A stretch of 64,000 bases of DNA from Hedera helix (lineage: Eukaryota > Streptophyta > Magnoliopsida > Apiales > Araliaceae). The translations under genes and the position numbers were made by a program. The DNA lies in the NCBI GenBank assembly GCA_947179155.2, contig OX359282.1, positions 945,001-1,009,000 on the forward strand, read 5' to 3'. The notes under the pieces were generated by a model that worked only from the letters and a program-made list of their open reading frames with translations, was not told where the DNA came from and ran no database searches. Shown in pieces: positions 22,876-34,244 of this stretch (positions within the stretch are counted from its first letter, which is position 1; every line of letters starts with the position of its first letter).

Positions 22876-23399
22876 CAAATTAAATATATTTCACATTACC
22901 ACGTAACCTCAATTAAATCATAATTTCTGCATTTTCATTTAATTGTACAATTTATTGTACATTTACCTGACATTTTTCTTATCCTTCATAAATTGTTTTT
23001 AAACAACTTATTTACTTTTCAATTTTTCTAAACCAACACAAATCATCACCATCTTTGTACAAATTTAATTTATCCATTAAATCATATCACATACCTTAAA
23101 TCACATAATATAATAATAATTTAACAACCTTGATAATTTTATCAATTAAATTCTCATTTAATATTATTAAAGAAATCCTGAAAATTCGGATCCTCACATA
23201 ATTGCTCACTTAAACATTTAAGTTTATTATTTAGTTGTCATTCAATTACCTAAAATTATCACATAGACCAACCATCTTATTGACTTAACTGTCAAATATG
23301 ACTTCTCTCTAAGTAATATCAATTAAAACATCAATTGCTTAACTATTTAAACTATTAAACAATTTATTGCAATTGTTTTAGTACCTCCTTTATCGTTAT

Positions 23400-24060
23400 T
23401 ATAATAAATAATAACTATTATTAATTATTATTATACAATAAATAATTATTCATGTGTTAATAATCCTCCTTATTTATCGTTAATCCTCAATTAATTGATA
23501 AATAATTAACTTACTTATTTTAATATTCTTTAATCATTATTTAACATCAATTAAATAATAATAAATCAATTAATTATCCTTACCTATTATTTAATCTTAA
23601 TTAAATAATAAATAATTTATTAATTTAATCCTCATTTAATTATTATTTAATGTTAATTAAATAATAATTAATTAATCAATTACCCTTACTTATTATTTAA
23701 TTTTAATTAAATAATAAATAATTTATTTATTAATTCAATCCTCAATTAATTATTATTTAATGTTAATTAAATAATAATTAATTAATCAATTACCCTTACT
23801 TACTATTTAATCTTAATTAAATAATAAATAATTAATCCTTTAATTAAATACTCCTTTAATTATTATTTAATGTTAATTAAATAATAATTAATTGCTTAAT
23901 TATATTTATTTATATTTTAAATAATAAATAATTAATTTATAATTTTTATCTCTCTTTAATTATTATTTAATATTAATTAAATAATAATTAGTTAATTACT
24001 TATCTTTATTTACTATTTAATTCTCAATTAAATAATAAATAATTAATTTATTCACTTTAT
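23400..24060 (-). repeat. AT-rich palindromic array in B1 5' LTR
   Basis: Copies of TTATTATTTAAT...ATTAAATAATAA alternate with short spacers such as CAATTACCCTTACTT; the cleanest repeats are about 110 bases apart (23651 and 23761). Each unit can fold on itself. Similar arrays lie at 29380-30060 and 38750-39830. Confidence 0.75.
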
Positions 24061-26159
24061 CTTTCTTATATTATTATTAAAAACTTAAATCACATATTTA
24101 TTATTTAATAATAATTTATTAGTAATTTTATCTAATTACTAACTAATTAATAGTTAATTAGTGTACTCTTTACACCTTAAATATCATTAAAAACAATTAA
24201 TTTCTTAATTAATCATACTTATTATTTAATATTACTTATAAAATAAGTAATTAGTAGTTTTATGATTTTTCAGAAATTAAAAATATTAATTTAGCATTTT
24301 TTGTTTAATTAGTAAGGTTTAATCAACCATTAATTCTAATAAATGCCAACTGTCGTTAGAATTTAAATTTTAAAATTTTATAATATTCTTTATTAAATTA
24401 CAAATATTTTCTCATTTGAAGTCAACCTAAGAACCGGCTCCTAAGGACCCGAACCGGCCCCACCCAAGAAAATAGAAAACCGGAAAAAAAAACGAACCGA
24501 CCGATTTTTTTTTTCCAAAAATAGTCAAAATATTTTTGAACATTTTCGAATTTGGGGTCCTTCATGAAAACTCGTATATCTTGAGTTCTATAACTCCGAT
24601 GGAGCTCTACTAGGTATCGATGGAATCGTAGCTTTCTGAACTACATGATTCCATTATCAAACATCAAATTTGAATTTGTTTTTATCACTGAAAATAGCTC
24701 CAAACCGGACTGTTATGCACAACCCTAAAGTCAGTGGGGTGTTTTGGTAGAAAATTCATATCTTGCACATTTTAAATCGGATTTAAGTCATTCAACTTGG
24801 AGAATCTTCGTATTTTATAGATCTAACACCAAAAATTGACGGATCATAAATCCGACTTACGGATCGTGAACAGTAATTTCGGTACGGGGCTACTATGTTT
24901 TCGGCTACGTTGTTTTCGTCGATAAAAATTTATTCAACCACCTTGATGAAATTTTTCAACATAAACACATATAAAAACCCATGTAATCCTAGATCTACCA
25001 ATCTAGCATGGATCTATCCATTTAGACTTTGAAAATTAGTTTTTTCACCATAGAAATCACATAATATACCAAGAAAGGAAGTAAAATAGGGCTTTTAAGC
25101 GATTTTATATCTCTTGCTCCTAATAGCTTGTTTTCGTTGCTTTCCAAAGTAGGAGATGAATGAGGATGACATCAACACTCCTTCTCTTCCTTCTTCTTAA
25201 GGTGGTGGCACTCTCTTCTTTTTCCCTCAACAAAAAAGAAAAAACTCACAAGCTCTCTTCCTCACAAAAGCTCTCTAGACTTTGAAAATAAGAAGATGAA
25301 ATGGCTAACTTAACTCCCATAATACAAGTATACTTGCAATAGCTATTAGATATAAGAAATGTATATATCTACCTTAACATCATTAAGCTAGCCTTTTTAG
25401 GACTTACAAGTTGGGTTTAGGGTGGCTAAATGACTGTAGGAGTCTAGTGCACACAAAGCTCTAAGCAAGCTAAGTAATTATAATCATTTGAAAAGCTTTT
25501 TAGCCCCTTTTTCTTTCTTCATTGTCGGCAAAAGAGGAGTACTTTTGTCCCAAAAATATTGTCATCTCCTTTGTTTTTAATAATTAAATAAGTTACACAA
25601 TCTAAATACCAAGTGGGCTAATAATTTGGACCACAATTAATATTCATTTGGGCTTGCTATAAAATGACTTAGACTAACATTTAGTCAAGTCCATTAAATT
25701 TAACATTGGACTATTTAATTTCATCCAATGATGTTTATTTAATTTGTCACACTATTAATTACTAAGTCCATGATCAAAATGATAGGGCTTCACTTATTAA
25801 TTACATGGGCTAGTCAATTAGTAATTAATTACTAATAATATTGTTAATATTACACATTGTTCACATTAATTAATACTCATATTAATTAATTAACTCACTA
25901 ATTATATTCAATTTAATTGAATATTAAATTATTAATTGTTTATCCATTCTCTTGATATTAACACATTAGGATTAGTCCGCTAATTTAATTAGTCTATTAG
26001 TGACTCCCTTTAATTCAATCTAGAATTTAATCACATACTCACTTAATCACAAAATCAATTATTCACAAAAAGTTTGAAATAACCTTACAAAACTAACTCA
26101 TTAGAAATTAAGTACTTTATTTAATTAATAATGACGTTTGAAAATTCTTGGTCATTACA

Positions 26160-27190
26160 GATTTTGTGGTAGGACTTCCAGTAACTCAAAAGGGGTACGA
26201 TGCGATCTGGGTGATCGTGGATCGTTTGACTAAGTCTGCACATTTTCTACCTATCAGAATCAGGTATAACTTGGGGCAGCTAGCAAAGCTATATGTTAAA
26301 GAAATTGTGTCGTGACATAGAGTACCAGTATCTATTGTATCTGATAGAGATCCGCGCTTTACATCGAATTTCTGGTGAAGCCTACAGGAAATGATGGGAA
26401 TGCAATTAAGGTTGAGTACCGCATATCATCCCCAGACTGATGGGCAGAGCGAGCGAACAATTCAGACGCTGAAGGATATGCTGAGAGCATGTGTGATGGA
26501 CTTTAAAGGCAATTGGGATGATCAGCTATTATTAGTGGAGTTTTCATACAACAACAGTTATCATGTAAGTATTGGCATGCCGCCCTATGAAGCACTGTAT
26601 GGGAGAAAGTGTATAACGCCCCTGTACTGGGATGAAGTTTATGATGAGAGACTATTAGGACCTAAACTGGTACAACAGACCGTAGATGTGATCAAGGTGA
26701 TAAGAGCTCGTCTGGTTGCGGCTCAGGATCGGCAAAAGAAATACGCGGATTCACAATGTTAAAAGAGAGACTTCGAGGTTGGAAGTTTTATTTTTTTAAA
26801 GGTATCTCCATGGAAAGAAAAAATCAGGTTCAGAAAGAAAGCAAAATTGAGCCCTAGATTTATCGGACCATTTAAAACTTTGAAGCGAGTTGGTGAGATG
26901 GCGTACGAGGTAGCTTTACCTCTTGAATTGGAGCAGATTCATAATGTGTTTCACGTGTCAGTGTTACGGCCATATAAACCGGACTACAAGCATGTCATCT
27001 TATACGAGCCGATTCAAGTTGAGAAGGACTTATCGTATGAAGAAATTCATATCGATCCAGATATTAGATAGGAAGGAACAAACCTTAAGAAATAAGATCA
27101 TTCATTCTATCAAAGTGTTATAGCGGAACCACAACGCCGAGGAAGCTACGTAGGAGCTAGAAAAAAAATGAGGAGGAATTATCCTAATAT
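26160..27190 (+). pseudogene. Integrase-chromodomain fragment of element B2
   Basis: The frame begins exactly at the B1 LTR edge with DFVVGLPVTQKGYDAIWVIV, the first catalytic Asp block, so the zinc finger and everything upstream are absent. It continues with SDRDPRFTSNFW, HPQTDGQSERTIQTLKD, LSPRFIGPFKTLKRVG and a damaged chromodomain (ILDRKEQTLRNKIIHSIKVL, stop). Stops occur near 26315, 26374, 26761 and 27069. All three catalytic residues of the core are kept. The fragment is followed by its own polypurine tract and LTR. Confidence 0.88.
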
Positions 27191-27232
27191 TTTTTAATAA
27201 CCTTATGTTTGTAATTCCGGGGACGGAATTCT

Positions 27233-27246
27233 TATAAGGGGGAGAA
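27233..27246 (+). promoter_or_regulatory. Polypurine tract of element B2
   Basis: TAAGGGGGAGAA follows GGGGACGGAATTCTTA and directly precedes the LTR start TGTAATGATCC at 27247, the standard chromovirus 3' arrangement. Confidence 0.8.
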
Positions 27247-28223
27247 TGTAATGATCCAAAAATTTATGTCACATTGTTTATGCACTGTATTGAGTTATAA
27301 AAAGTATTTCTATGTAGTATTTGACGTGATGTACTATAATTATGAGGTGTCAGTGAATAGTGAAAGAATAAAAAAATTTAGGAATTTTTTTTCGAAAAAC
27401 ACTATTAATGAGAAAAAGCGTTTTTTGTTTTTTTTGAAATTTTACATTAACGATTAACATTTATTTGTTAGTTAATAATGAAATTATTATTTTTAAATCC
27501 GATAATTGAAGAATGATTTATTTCTAATAAAACAAAATTAGGAAGCGATTAACGATGAAAACCCTAATTGAGCCGATTAGGTTAATTATTAAAATTATGA
27601 TTAACCTAATTAAGTTATAAACCCTAATTGAAATTCAAATCTTAGTTTTGGGATGAAAAGGATTATAAGGTATGTTTAAAGTCTATTATGTGACATAATT
27701 AATATTAAGGCTAATATTGGTTTTAATTTAAATAGAAGCCTACTATAAATTAATGTGAGAATTAAATTAAAACCATAATCAATAGTCCAATTAAATTAAT
27801 TGCCTAGAAAGTCTAATTAGATTATGTATATATTAATGATGTATTTAATTAAGCATCATGTGATTAAATTAGTAATCCGATCAAGCTAATTTCCTAGCCA
27901 TTTGATTAATTAATGCAAGGCCCAAGCATTTAATTAAAATTGAGCCCAAATGAAATGTGACATAGGCCTAATAAAACTATTTAAATTGAGGACCAAACAT
28001 AGCCATTTAAATGTATGTTGGTGATTATATATATATAATTTACTAACACATTTGGGCATTAAAAGAAAAGAAAAATTTTACCAAAATTTGGAGCATAGTG
28101 GGACCATTTTTTCGGCAGCTTTGTAAGACTTTGGGGGCTGATTTCTTGCTTCTTTTAGAGGCTCAAGGTGTGGGTAGAAGCAAGGAAAAAGATGGCACAA
28201 GCTAGTAGGCCTATGAGCCTTGA

Positions 28224-28232
28224 TTTATATAG
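28224..28232 (+). promoter_or_regulatory. TATA-like site of LTR B2
   Basis: TTTATATAG about 100 bases before the purine-rich leader; position matches the TATA boxes of the other LTRs. Confidence 0.45.
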
Positions 28233-29379
28233 TTGATGTGTATACTCACAAGAGTTGTAAGTAAACATATCAACTAACACATTAAACACTCTATATCTCT
28301 CATTCTATCATCCATTTTAATTGTTCTAAGTCTTGGAGAGAAAAATAGGGAGCAAAACAGAGAAAGGTAGAGAGAAAAGGAGGAGAGCTTAAGAAAGAAA
28401 TAGGGAAAACCCTAGCAAGCAAAAAGGAAGATCATCAATCATTTAAGGTGGATCATCCTAGCTTGGTCAAGTTCTTATCTAGAAGGAAGAAAGCAACAAA
28501 AAGTTTTAAAAGTGTTCTAAGCTTTAACTTTCGTTTGATATATGTTCTATGTATGTTTTAAGTGATTTTAATGGTCAAAAATGTGTTTTGATGGTAGAAA
28601 ACTATTTTTAAAACTCTTGATGCTTAAAACTATGCTAGACTAGTGTATCTAGAGTTTAATGGATTTAACATGAGTTTTGGTATTCATTTATATGAAAAAG
28701 TTTAACAAAACATGAAAGCGATTTTCGCCGAAAAAACTCTAAACGGAACAGTGGGTTCTGGGAATTACTGTTCACGTTCCGTAACTCATTTTTGCAATTC
28801 GTCAGTTTTGGGTGGTAGGTCTATCAGATAAGAAGACATTTCAAGTGAAACGACTGAAAAATATTATACGAGCGATTTATGGTGATTTTTCTAGCAAAAC
28901 AGTTTCTGCAAAAAAAATATGTCAAACGCTACTGCCAAGATTTTTTTGGGGGCTATTTTGGCCATTTTTTATGCTCCAAAACTTCTGGCCATTTTATACG
29001 TGGTACTATATAGTAATAAGAAGTCACTTCAAAAAAATGAGCTCAATCCGACCTCGGATGAGTAAGTTATGACCCGATGTTTATTTACGTTTTAAAATAA
29101 AGTTACGGTAATAACTTGAAATGTATAAATCCAAATCTTATGAAATTTTTAATGGATGTTTTCTCGGATGGCAGGAAGCTTCCATACAAATTTCAGTTTT
29201 TTTGGATAAAAACTCGATTTTTAAAAAATCTTGCAAATTTCGGACAATTGGTTTTTTGAAAAAATAACAAATGAAGTTAGAAAATTAAAAGAAAATTATT
29301 TTGTGTATAATATTAAATATACTAAAGATATTCAGGAGAAAAAAAAAAGTCAATTAAGTATTTTTAATAAATATAATTG

Positions 29380-30060
29380 ACTTAAAAAAAAGAAAAATTA
29401 TATAAAATAATTATGTATCATTTAATTTTAATTAAATAATACATAAAATTAATTATTTATTATTTATCTAATATTAAATAATTATTAAAGTAATTAAAAA
29501 GAATTAGAATCATTATTTATTATTTAAATGCTAAATAATGAATAAAGTAAATGAATAAACAAGTGAATAAAATAATTAAATAATTTAGTTTTAATTGTTT
29601 AAAGTTTTTAAATATTATTAAGTGATTGAAATATTATTAAATAATAATATTAGTTAAGTTGTTATTAAATGGTTAATAATAATAGTAAATGATTAAATTT
29701 TAAATAATAATAATAATGGATTAAATTATTATTAAATGATTAGTAATAATAGTAAGTAATTAAATTATTATTAAATGATTAATAATAATAATAACACCTC
29801 ATTAAATTATTATTAAATGAATAAAATAGTAAGTAATGAAATTAATATTAAATAATTAAAAATAATAGCAAGTCATTAAATTATTATTAAATGATTAATA
29901 ATAATAGTAACTCATTAAATTATTATTAAATAATTAATAATAATAGCAAGTAATTAAATTATTATTAAATAATTAATAATAATAGTAACTAATTATGTTA
30001 TTATTAAATGATTAATAATAATAGTAAGTAATTAATTAAGGTGTTAGTACTTAATTAATA
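29380..30060 (+). repeat. AT-rich palindromic array in LTR B2
   Basis: Many copies of ATTAAATTATTATTAAATGA followed by TTAATAATAATAGTAA and variants, with a short period of roughly 55-60 bases. It is the counterpart of the arrays in LTRs B1 and D, but the unit differs, so each array seems to have grown separately. Confidence 0.75.
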
Positions 30061-30499
30061 ACATTTGTAAATGAGCTTGATATTACTAATATTATAATAA
30101 TATTATTTGATAATTAAAATATTATCCAAGTGTGATAATATTGTCGTGTAAGCTATGTGTTGATAAATAGAAGATGATGTGCTTAAGTAGCACTCTGTAT
30201 GATAATAATATATGGATCTCTATGTACTATATTAATTGAAAAATAAACTTATTTAATATTAGGTCTTTCAATGGCTCTAATTTAAGTTGTGTGAGCTGTA
30301 ATCAACAACTGAGACAAGTTTCTTAACTCAAACTTGAGCTATTATTTTTGAGCATGTAAATGGTTAAATTTATCGTTAATTATTCCATATAAATACAAGT
30401 ATTGATATTCGCACGTTGGTGCATTTGAAATTTATGTTCTATCATTGAACAAGTTAATTATTTAAAGTTCTTTATTTCATGAACTATTCAAAAATTTGT

Positions 30500-30621
30500 C
30501 TACACCATTTGTTTCGGCTAGACATATAAAGTAAAGGTTTTTAAAAGCTATTCCAAACCTCTACGCTATTTGTTTCGGCTAGACATATAAAGTAAAGGTT
30601 TTTAAAAGCTATTCCAAACCT
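30500..30621 (+). repeat. Tandem duplication, 2 x 61 bp
   Basis: Units 30500-30560 and 30561-30621 (CTACxCxATTTGTTTCGGCT ... CCAAACCT) differ at two bases. The core TTCGGCTAGACATA also occurs in the other B-type LTRs as a single copy, so the doubling is recent. Confidence 0.9.
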
Positions 30622-30981
30622 TAAATGGGGAATTATAAGTGTCGTTGTCCGACATGATCAGAGTTTAATGTTATGCATACAAATGGTGTACAAGAAGCTG
30701 ATCCTCTCGAGTACAAACTGATTTATAAAAGGATAAATCGAAATATTGATTTCTTGAAAATGTTCATGGTCGGTTGGACCACTCAGCAGTAAATAATCAT
30801 CTTTCATTCCTTCGTTTGAATTTTGATTATCTTATCAGTTATTTCATCAACTTCTATAAAATGTTGAGCATTCTCTTTATTCGCAGTTATTCATGATATG
30901 CATGTATTATTTATTTTAAACTTGTTGAGCATATTATTTATTCACTCTTGTTATATATATCATGAACTAATTGTAGTTAGG

Positions 30982-31023
30982 CCTGAGCACTCCAAGAAGG
31001 ACAAAGACAAGGGCAAGCTTTAA
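30982..31023 (+). other. Lysine-rich short frame near LTR end (B2)
   Basis: After TTGTAGTTAG the plus strand reads PEHSKKDKDKGKL and stops (TAA 31021-31023). It is the plus-strand member of the four homologous frames and strengthens the case for a small exon, because this LTR differs widely from the others in nucleotide sequence. Confidence 0.4.
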
Positions 31024-31413
31024 GAATAGTTTAAATACTTCTATTTTTGTTTTGTAAATCATGAAACCCGGTTTGTATTAATATGATCGTCATGAAGTAT
31101 TTTATTAAGGTTGAGACCTTGGGACCATAGTAAACCTTCGGTAATGAACAACTTATGTTTATTTATTCCGCATTTAGTAATATATGTTGTTTAGAGGTGA
31201 TGTATGTATTTGATCGTTAACACTGAATACGAGGTTGAGATAACCTGATTTTAGGGGCGTTCATACGCTTAAACTTCATTAACTAGCGAAAATATTTACA
31301 TAATTGTTCTTACAAAACATACTACAATCCCTAGTTATACCAACCTTAACTATTACACGCATATCTTATAATCCAAAATATTTACATTACACAAAATATA
31401 ATAATAAATGTTT

Positions 31414-31476
31414 TTAAGAATTATATTCTTTTGTCTTTCCTTTGCCTTTGTCATTCTTAGAGTACTCGGGCTTAGC
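31414..31476 (-). other. Lysine-rich short frame near LTR end (LTR E)
   Basis: Directly after an acceptor-like CAATTTCAG the minus strand reads AKPEYSKNDKGKGKTKEYNS and stops (TAA at 31414-31416). The KPExSKxDKGKGK core is shared with the frame at 19016-19066 despite base changes. Confidence 0.4.
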
Positions 31477-32407
31477 TGAAATTGTTCATGATATAGTAAG
31501 GGTTAGCAATTACTTTGCTCTGCAAGTTTAAAGAGTTCAATGATTACATTAAATGATATATCATGAATGAAAATAAATTAACTTTATGAGACTTCAACAA
31601 TATACAATAATTGTGAAGGAACAAAATATAGGAACAATTTCCAATAAAAATTTTTTAGAATCTTTACTGTTGAGCGGTTACTATGGACCATGAACTCTTA
31701 CCAAGGTATAATAGTGATTTAACTGAGAACCTTCAGAGTGTAAACACTCAAAATTGGTACTTGAGGGGATCAGTCACTTATACCCTATATATATGCATAA
31801 CATTTAGTTCTTAGCGCGCAAAATCAGTTTCCCTACATAAAAATACCCCTTTTATAAGGGTTGTTCTACTTAGTTTTATCATAAGAGTTTGCACCAACTA
31901 TTTGGTTTGGATAAACTTTCAAGAATATTCAATTCAATAAATTCATAACATTCAATGTCTAGCCAAAATAAATGGCATAAACCTACTTCTTAAATATTTC
32001 ATGAATAACATAACTTTAAAGTTTCACTGTTCAATAATAGAATAAGTCTTTCGAATGCACACAAGTGCGAATAACAATAGTCAATGTCAATAAGAAATAA
32101 TTTTTAATAATTATTTCCACTTAGAAACTTGCACAATGAAAATAAGTTTAAGATACTTGTTTGTTACATTGCCTACAACTAACTCTTAACTTAATCGTTC
32201 TCCGTACGACCTATATATTATAAGTTGATTATTTAAATAATTATACACATAACACGTCATTATTCACATTCAAGGTTTTAAGTCTTACTAGTTCATCTTA
32301 CTAATCTTTAATTTATCCTACAACTGATGTATTACTCCTTATGTAGGTTAATTAATACATACAAAGACTTTCCAAGTTGGATTAAATAACGTAAACTACA
32401 CCACATT

Positions 32408-32600
32408 TCAAAAACTATACAAAACCAACTTTGCAGCCATGCGCTCCGGCACAAGGATTTTGTGCCCCAGTGCAAAACAGCAGAGATGTATGCGTTCCAG
32501 CTGAAAAATGCGGCGCCCTAGCAGAAGAATGTTGAACCCTGGCGCATGCCTTCTGTCCAGAAATTCGATTTTTTGTGATTTTCTAACCACATTTGAAAAT
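32408..32600 (-). repeat. GC-rich degenerate ~30-bp repeats in LTR E
   Basis: On the minus strand phrases of the type TTCTGCTAGGGCGCCGCA, TTCAGCTGGAACGCAT and TTTTGCACTGGGGCAC recur about every 30 bases in otherwise AT-rich sequence. A 68-codon ORF lies across it but shows no protein feature. Confidence 0.45.
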
Positions 32601-33471
32601 TCATATATTGTCAATCTTTTATTAAAATAAGCTCAAATTTGGACATGAGCTAGTCCATACTACATATTATTTATTATAAATATGAGTTGCCTTAAATGAC
32701 TTTGCTAAAGACCCAAAATATAAGTTCGAAAAACTATGTTTGCCAATCTTTTTACACTTTGTACTAGTTTGCTAGAAAATTCGACAAAAATCCATTTCAA
32801 CACATTTATTGACCATAACACTTGATTAATTTTGTAACTCAAAAATACAAAACATACAACTTCTAGATCTCAAAAATAGTTACAGCATAAAGTATCATTT
32901 TGTTGAAAAATAACACCCATAACTAGGTTTAAGCTTTAAAATTTATTTTTCTTAGCTTTTCACATATCAAAACACATATAACCAAATAACTTATAGATCT
33001 ACACAAATTACTTATACATATAGATCATATAGCTTAGAAAATAGGTTTATACCAATAGTTTTCAAAACTAAAGACTAAATGCATCATTTGACCTATCATG
33101 CTAATAAACATAACTAGATCATATAACATCACATATTCTCGAACACAAGTCAATCCCTATATCTTCGAAACCCACCATGATTTCTCTTCACAACAAAATC
33201 TCCCACAACAAGCATGATAAATATTATACTATAGACATTAAACTATAACATAAGTAAAATTAGGGGTTTAGAACACTTTTCAACTTTAAGGATCTTGAGG
33301 CACTCTTCCTTCTAGGTATGAAACTTGCTAAGTTCTCCACCTTCTCTAACTCCCGAAATCTCTCTCTATTCTCTCTAGCTATCTTGCTCTCAAGCTATCT
33401 TTCTTTAACTCTTAACTTTCAACACTTAGGAACTATTAAATGAGCCAACTCTAGCCAAGCTCTTGCTATCT

Positions 33472-33484
33472 CCTATTTATAACA
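33472..33484 (-). promoter_or_regulatory. TATA box of LTR E
   Basis: Minus-strand TTATAAATAGGA just upstream of the purine-rich leader; same spacing as in LTRs A and D. Confidence 0.6.
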
Positions 33485-34200
33485 CTCTAAGAGTATTACT
33501 TAACTCTCTCATAATCAACCAACAAACTAGTCTAAACATAATTAAAACCAATTAAGCTTGCTTACTATTACATGGATCGACTACCTTTAGTGACTCTTGG
33601 ATTGACTAACAAGAATGACTAGAGTTGGTGGATAGTTGTAGAACCAATAACTTGAGTAAAAGAGAAGCAACAACAAAGCTACAAAATCTCCCAAGGAAGG
33701 CCCTTCCACTCTGCCACTCTCCTTCTTTCTTTTCCATTTTTTGATTTTCTTTTAATTATCATATCATCATATATACATACATACATATGTACACCAATGT
33801 CTATATATACATATCACCAATACATACACCTTGGGCTCCACTTTGGGCTACTGGTTTATTTTCATTGGGCTCTTTAATTAACTTATGTTGGACTCCTAAC
33901 ATTAATTGTTTAAGTCACCTTAACATACTAACACATCTCCCACATCTTGGGCTAGTATTTTAATTCAATTGGACTTCTCTTAACATAATCATTGAGCTAG
34001 TTGGATGGGTAGCTATAGAAAACCCTAACACATTTACCTTTACAATTAACTGGGGCTTCCTTTAAGCTCTTGGACTAACACATAACATAACCTTTGGGCT
34101 TATAATATAATTATCCGCATCCATACAAGTATTCTCATATTGGGCTAACTTAGTTAATTCATTTATTGCACTTACATTGCCATATTTACTTGATTAATAA

Positions 34201-34244
34201 ACACACACACACACACACACACATATAATATATATATATATATA
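34201..34244. repeat. (AC)n-(TA)n microsatellite
   Basis: Twelve AC units run into a TA tract that ends exactly at the LTR D start. The TA tract resumes at 42483 beyond LTR D, as expected if LTR D inserted into it. Confidence 0.85.

Larger units (their letters stand above)
19830..23198 (-). repeat. Solo LTR of family C
   Basis: 3369 bases, sense start TGTGAGGATCCGAATTTTCA (23198) and end TTTCGGGGTCGTTACA (19830). Perfect 5-base target duplication TAATT at 19825-19829 and 23199-23203, inside the B1 5' LTR. No internal region is present, so it is what remains after LTR-LTR recombination. U3 is AT-rich and includes palindromic runs of TTATATAAATTATATAATT type and a (TA)n tract at 22833-22870. 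The leader is unusually GC-rich. Confidence 0.9.
10557..26159 (-). mobile_element. Ty3/gypsy chromovirus element B1 (complete layout, decayed)
   Basis: On the minus strand the order is 5' LTR (26159-18754, interrupted), primer-binding site, extra ORF, gag, protease, RT-RNase H, integrase-chromodomain, polypurine tract, 3' LTR (12342-10557). All pol domains are recognisable but hold several stops and two homopolymer frameshifts. The outer flanks (ATATC at 10552-10556, GATTT at 26160-26164) are not a target duplication. The LTR halves next to U3 are about 94% alike by eye, while the other ends are only about 65-70% alike. Recombination between related elements is likelier than a single clean insertion. 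Confidence 0.8.
18754..26159 (-). repeat. B1 5' LTR, interrupted by solo LTR C
   Basis: Outer limits on the minus strand: TGTAATGACC at 26159 and ...GGGTGTCACA at 18754. Taking out LTR C (19830-23198) and one TAATT leaves about 4.03 kb, close to the 4.02 kb of LTR B2. In sense order it holds U3 (to about 25310), a purine-rich leader (about 25270-25080), a conserved block (about 24980-24580), an AT-rich palindromic array (about 24060-23400) and the end region (19829-18754) with the short lysine-rich frame. Confidence 0.8.
27247..31263 (+). repeat. B2 3' LTR
   Basis: About 4.02 kb, TGTAATGATCCAAAAATTT to GATTTTAGGGGCGTTCA. U3 (to about 28220) is followed by a TATA-like site, a purine-rich leader (28320-28500), the block conserved with LTRs B1 and D (28680-29280), an AT-rich array (29380-30060), a doubled 61-bp unit and the end region with the lysine-rich frame. 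No target duplication is found, since the left part of the element is gone and LTR E begins right after. Confidence 0.82.

Noticed and set aside
28812..29072. 86-codon ORF in the conserved LTR block
   Set aside because: The matching block at 39950-40450 is not open in this frame, so conservation is not at the protein level.
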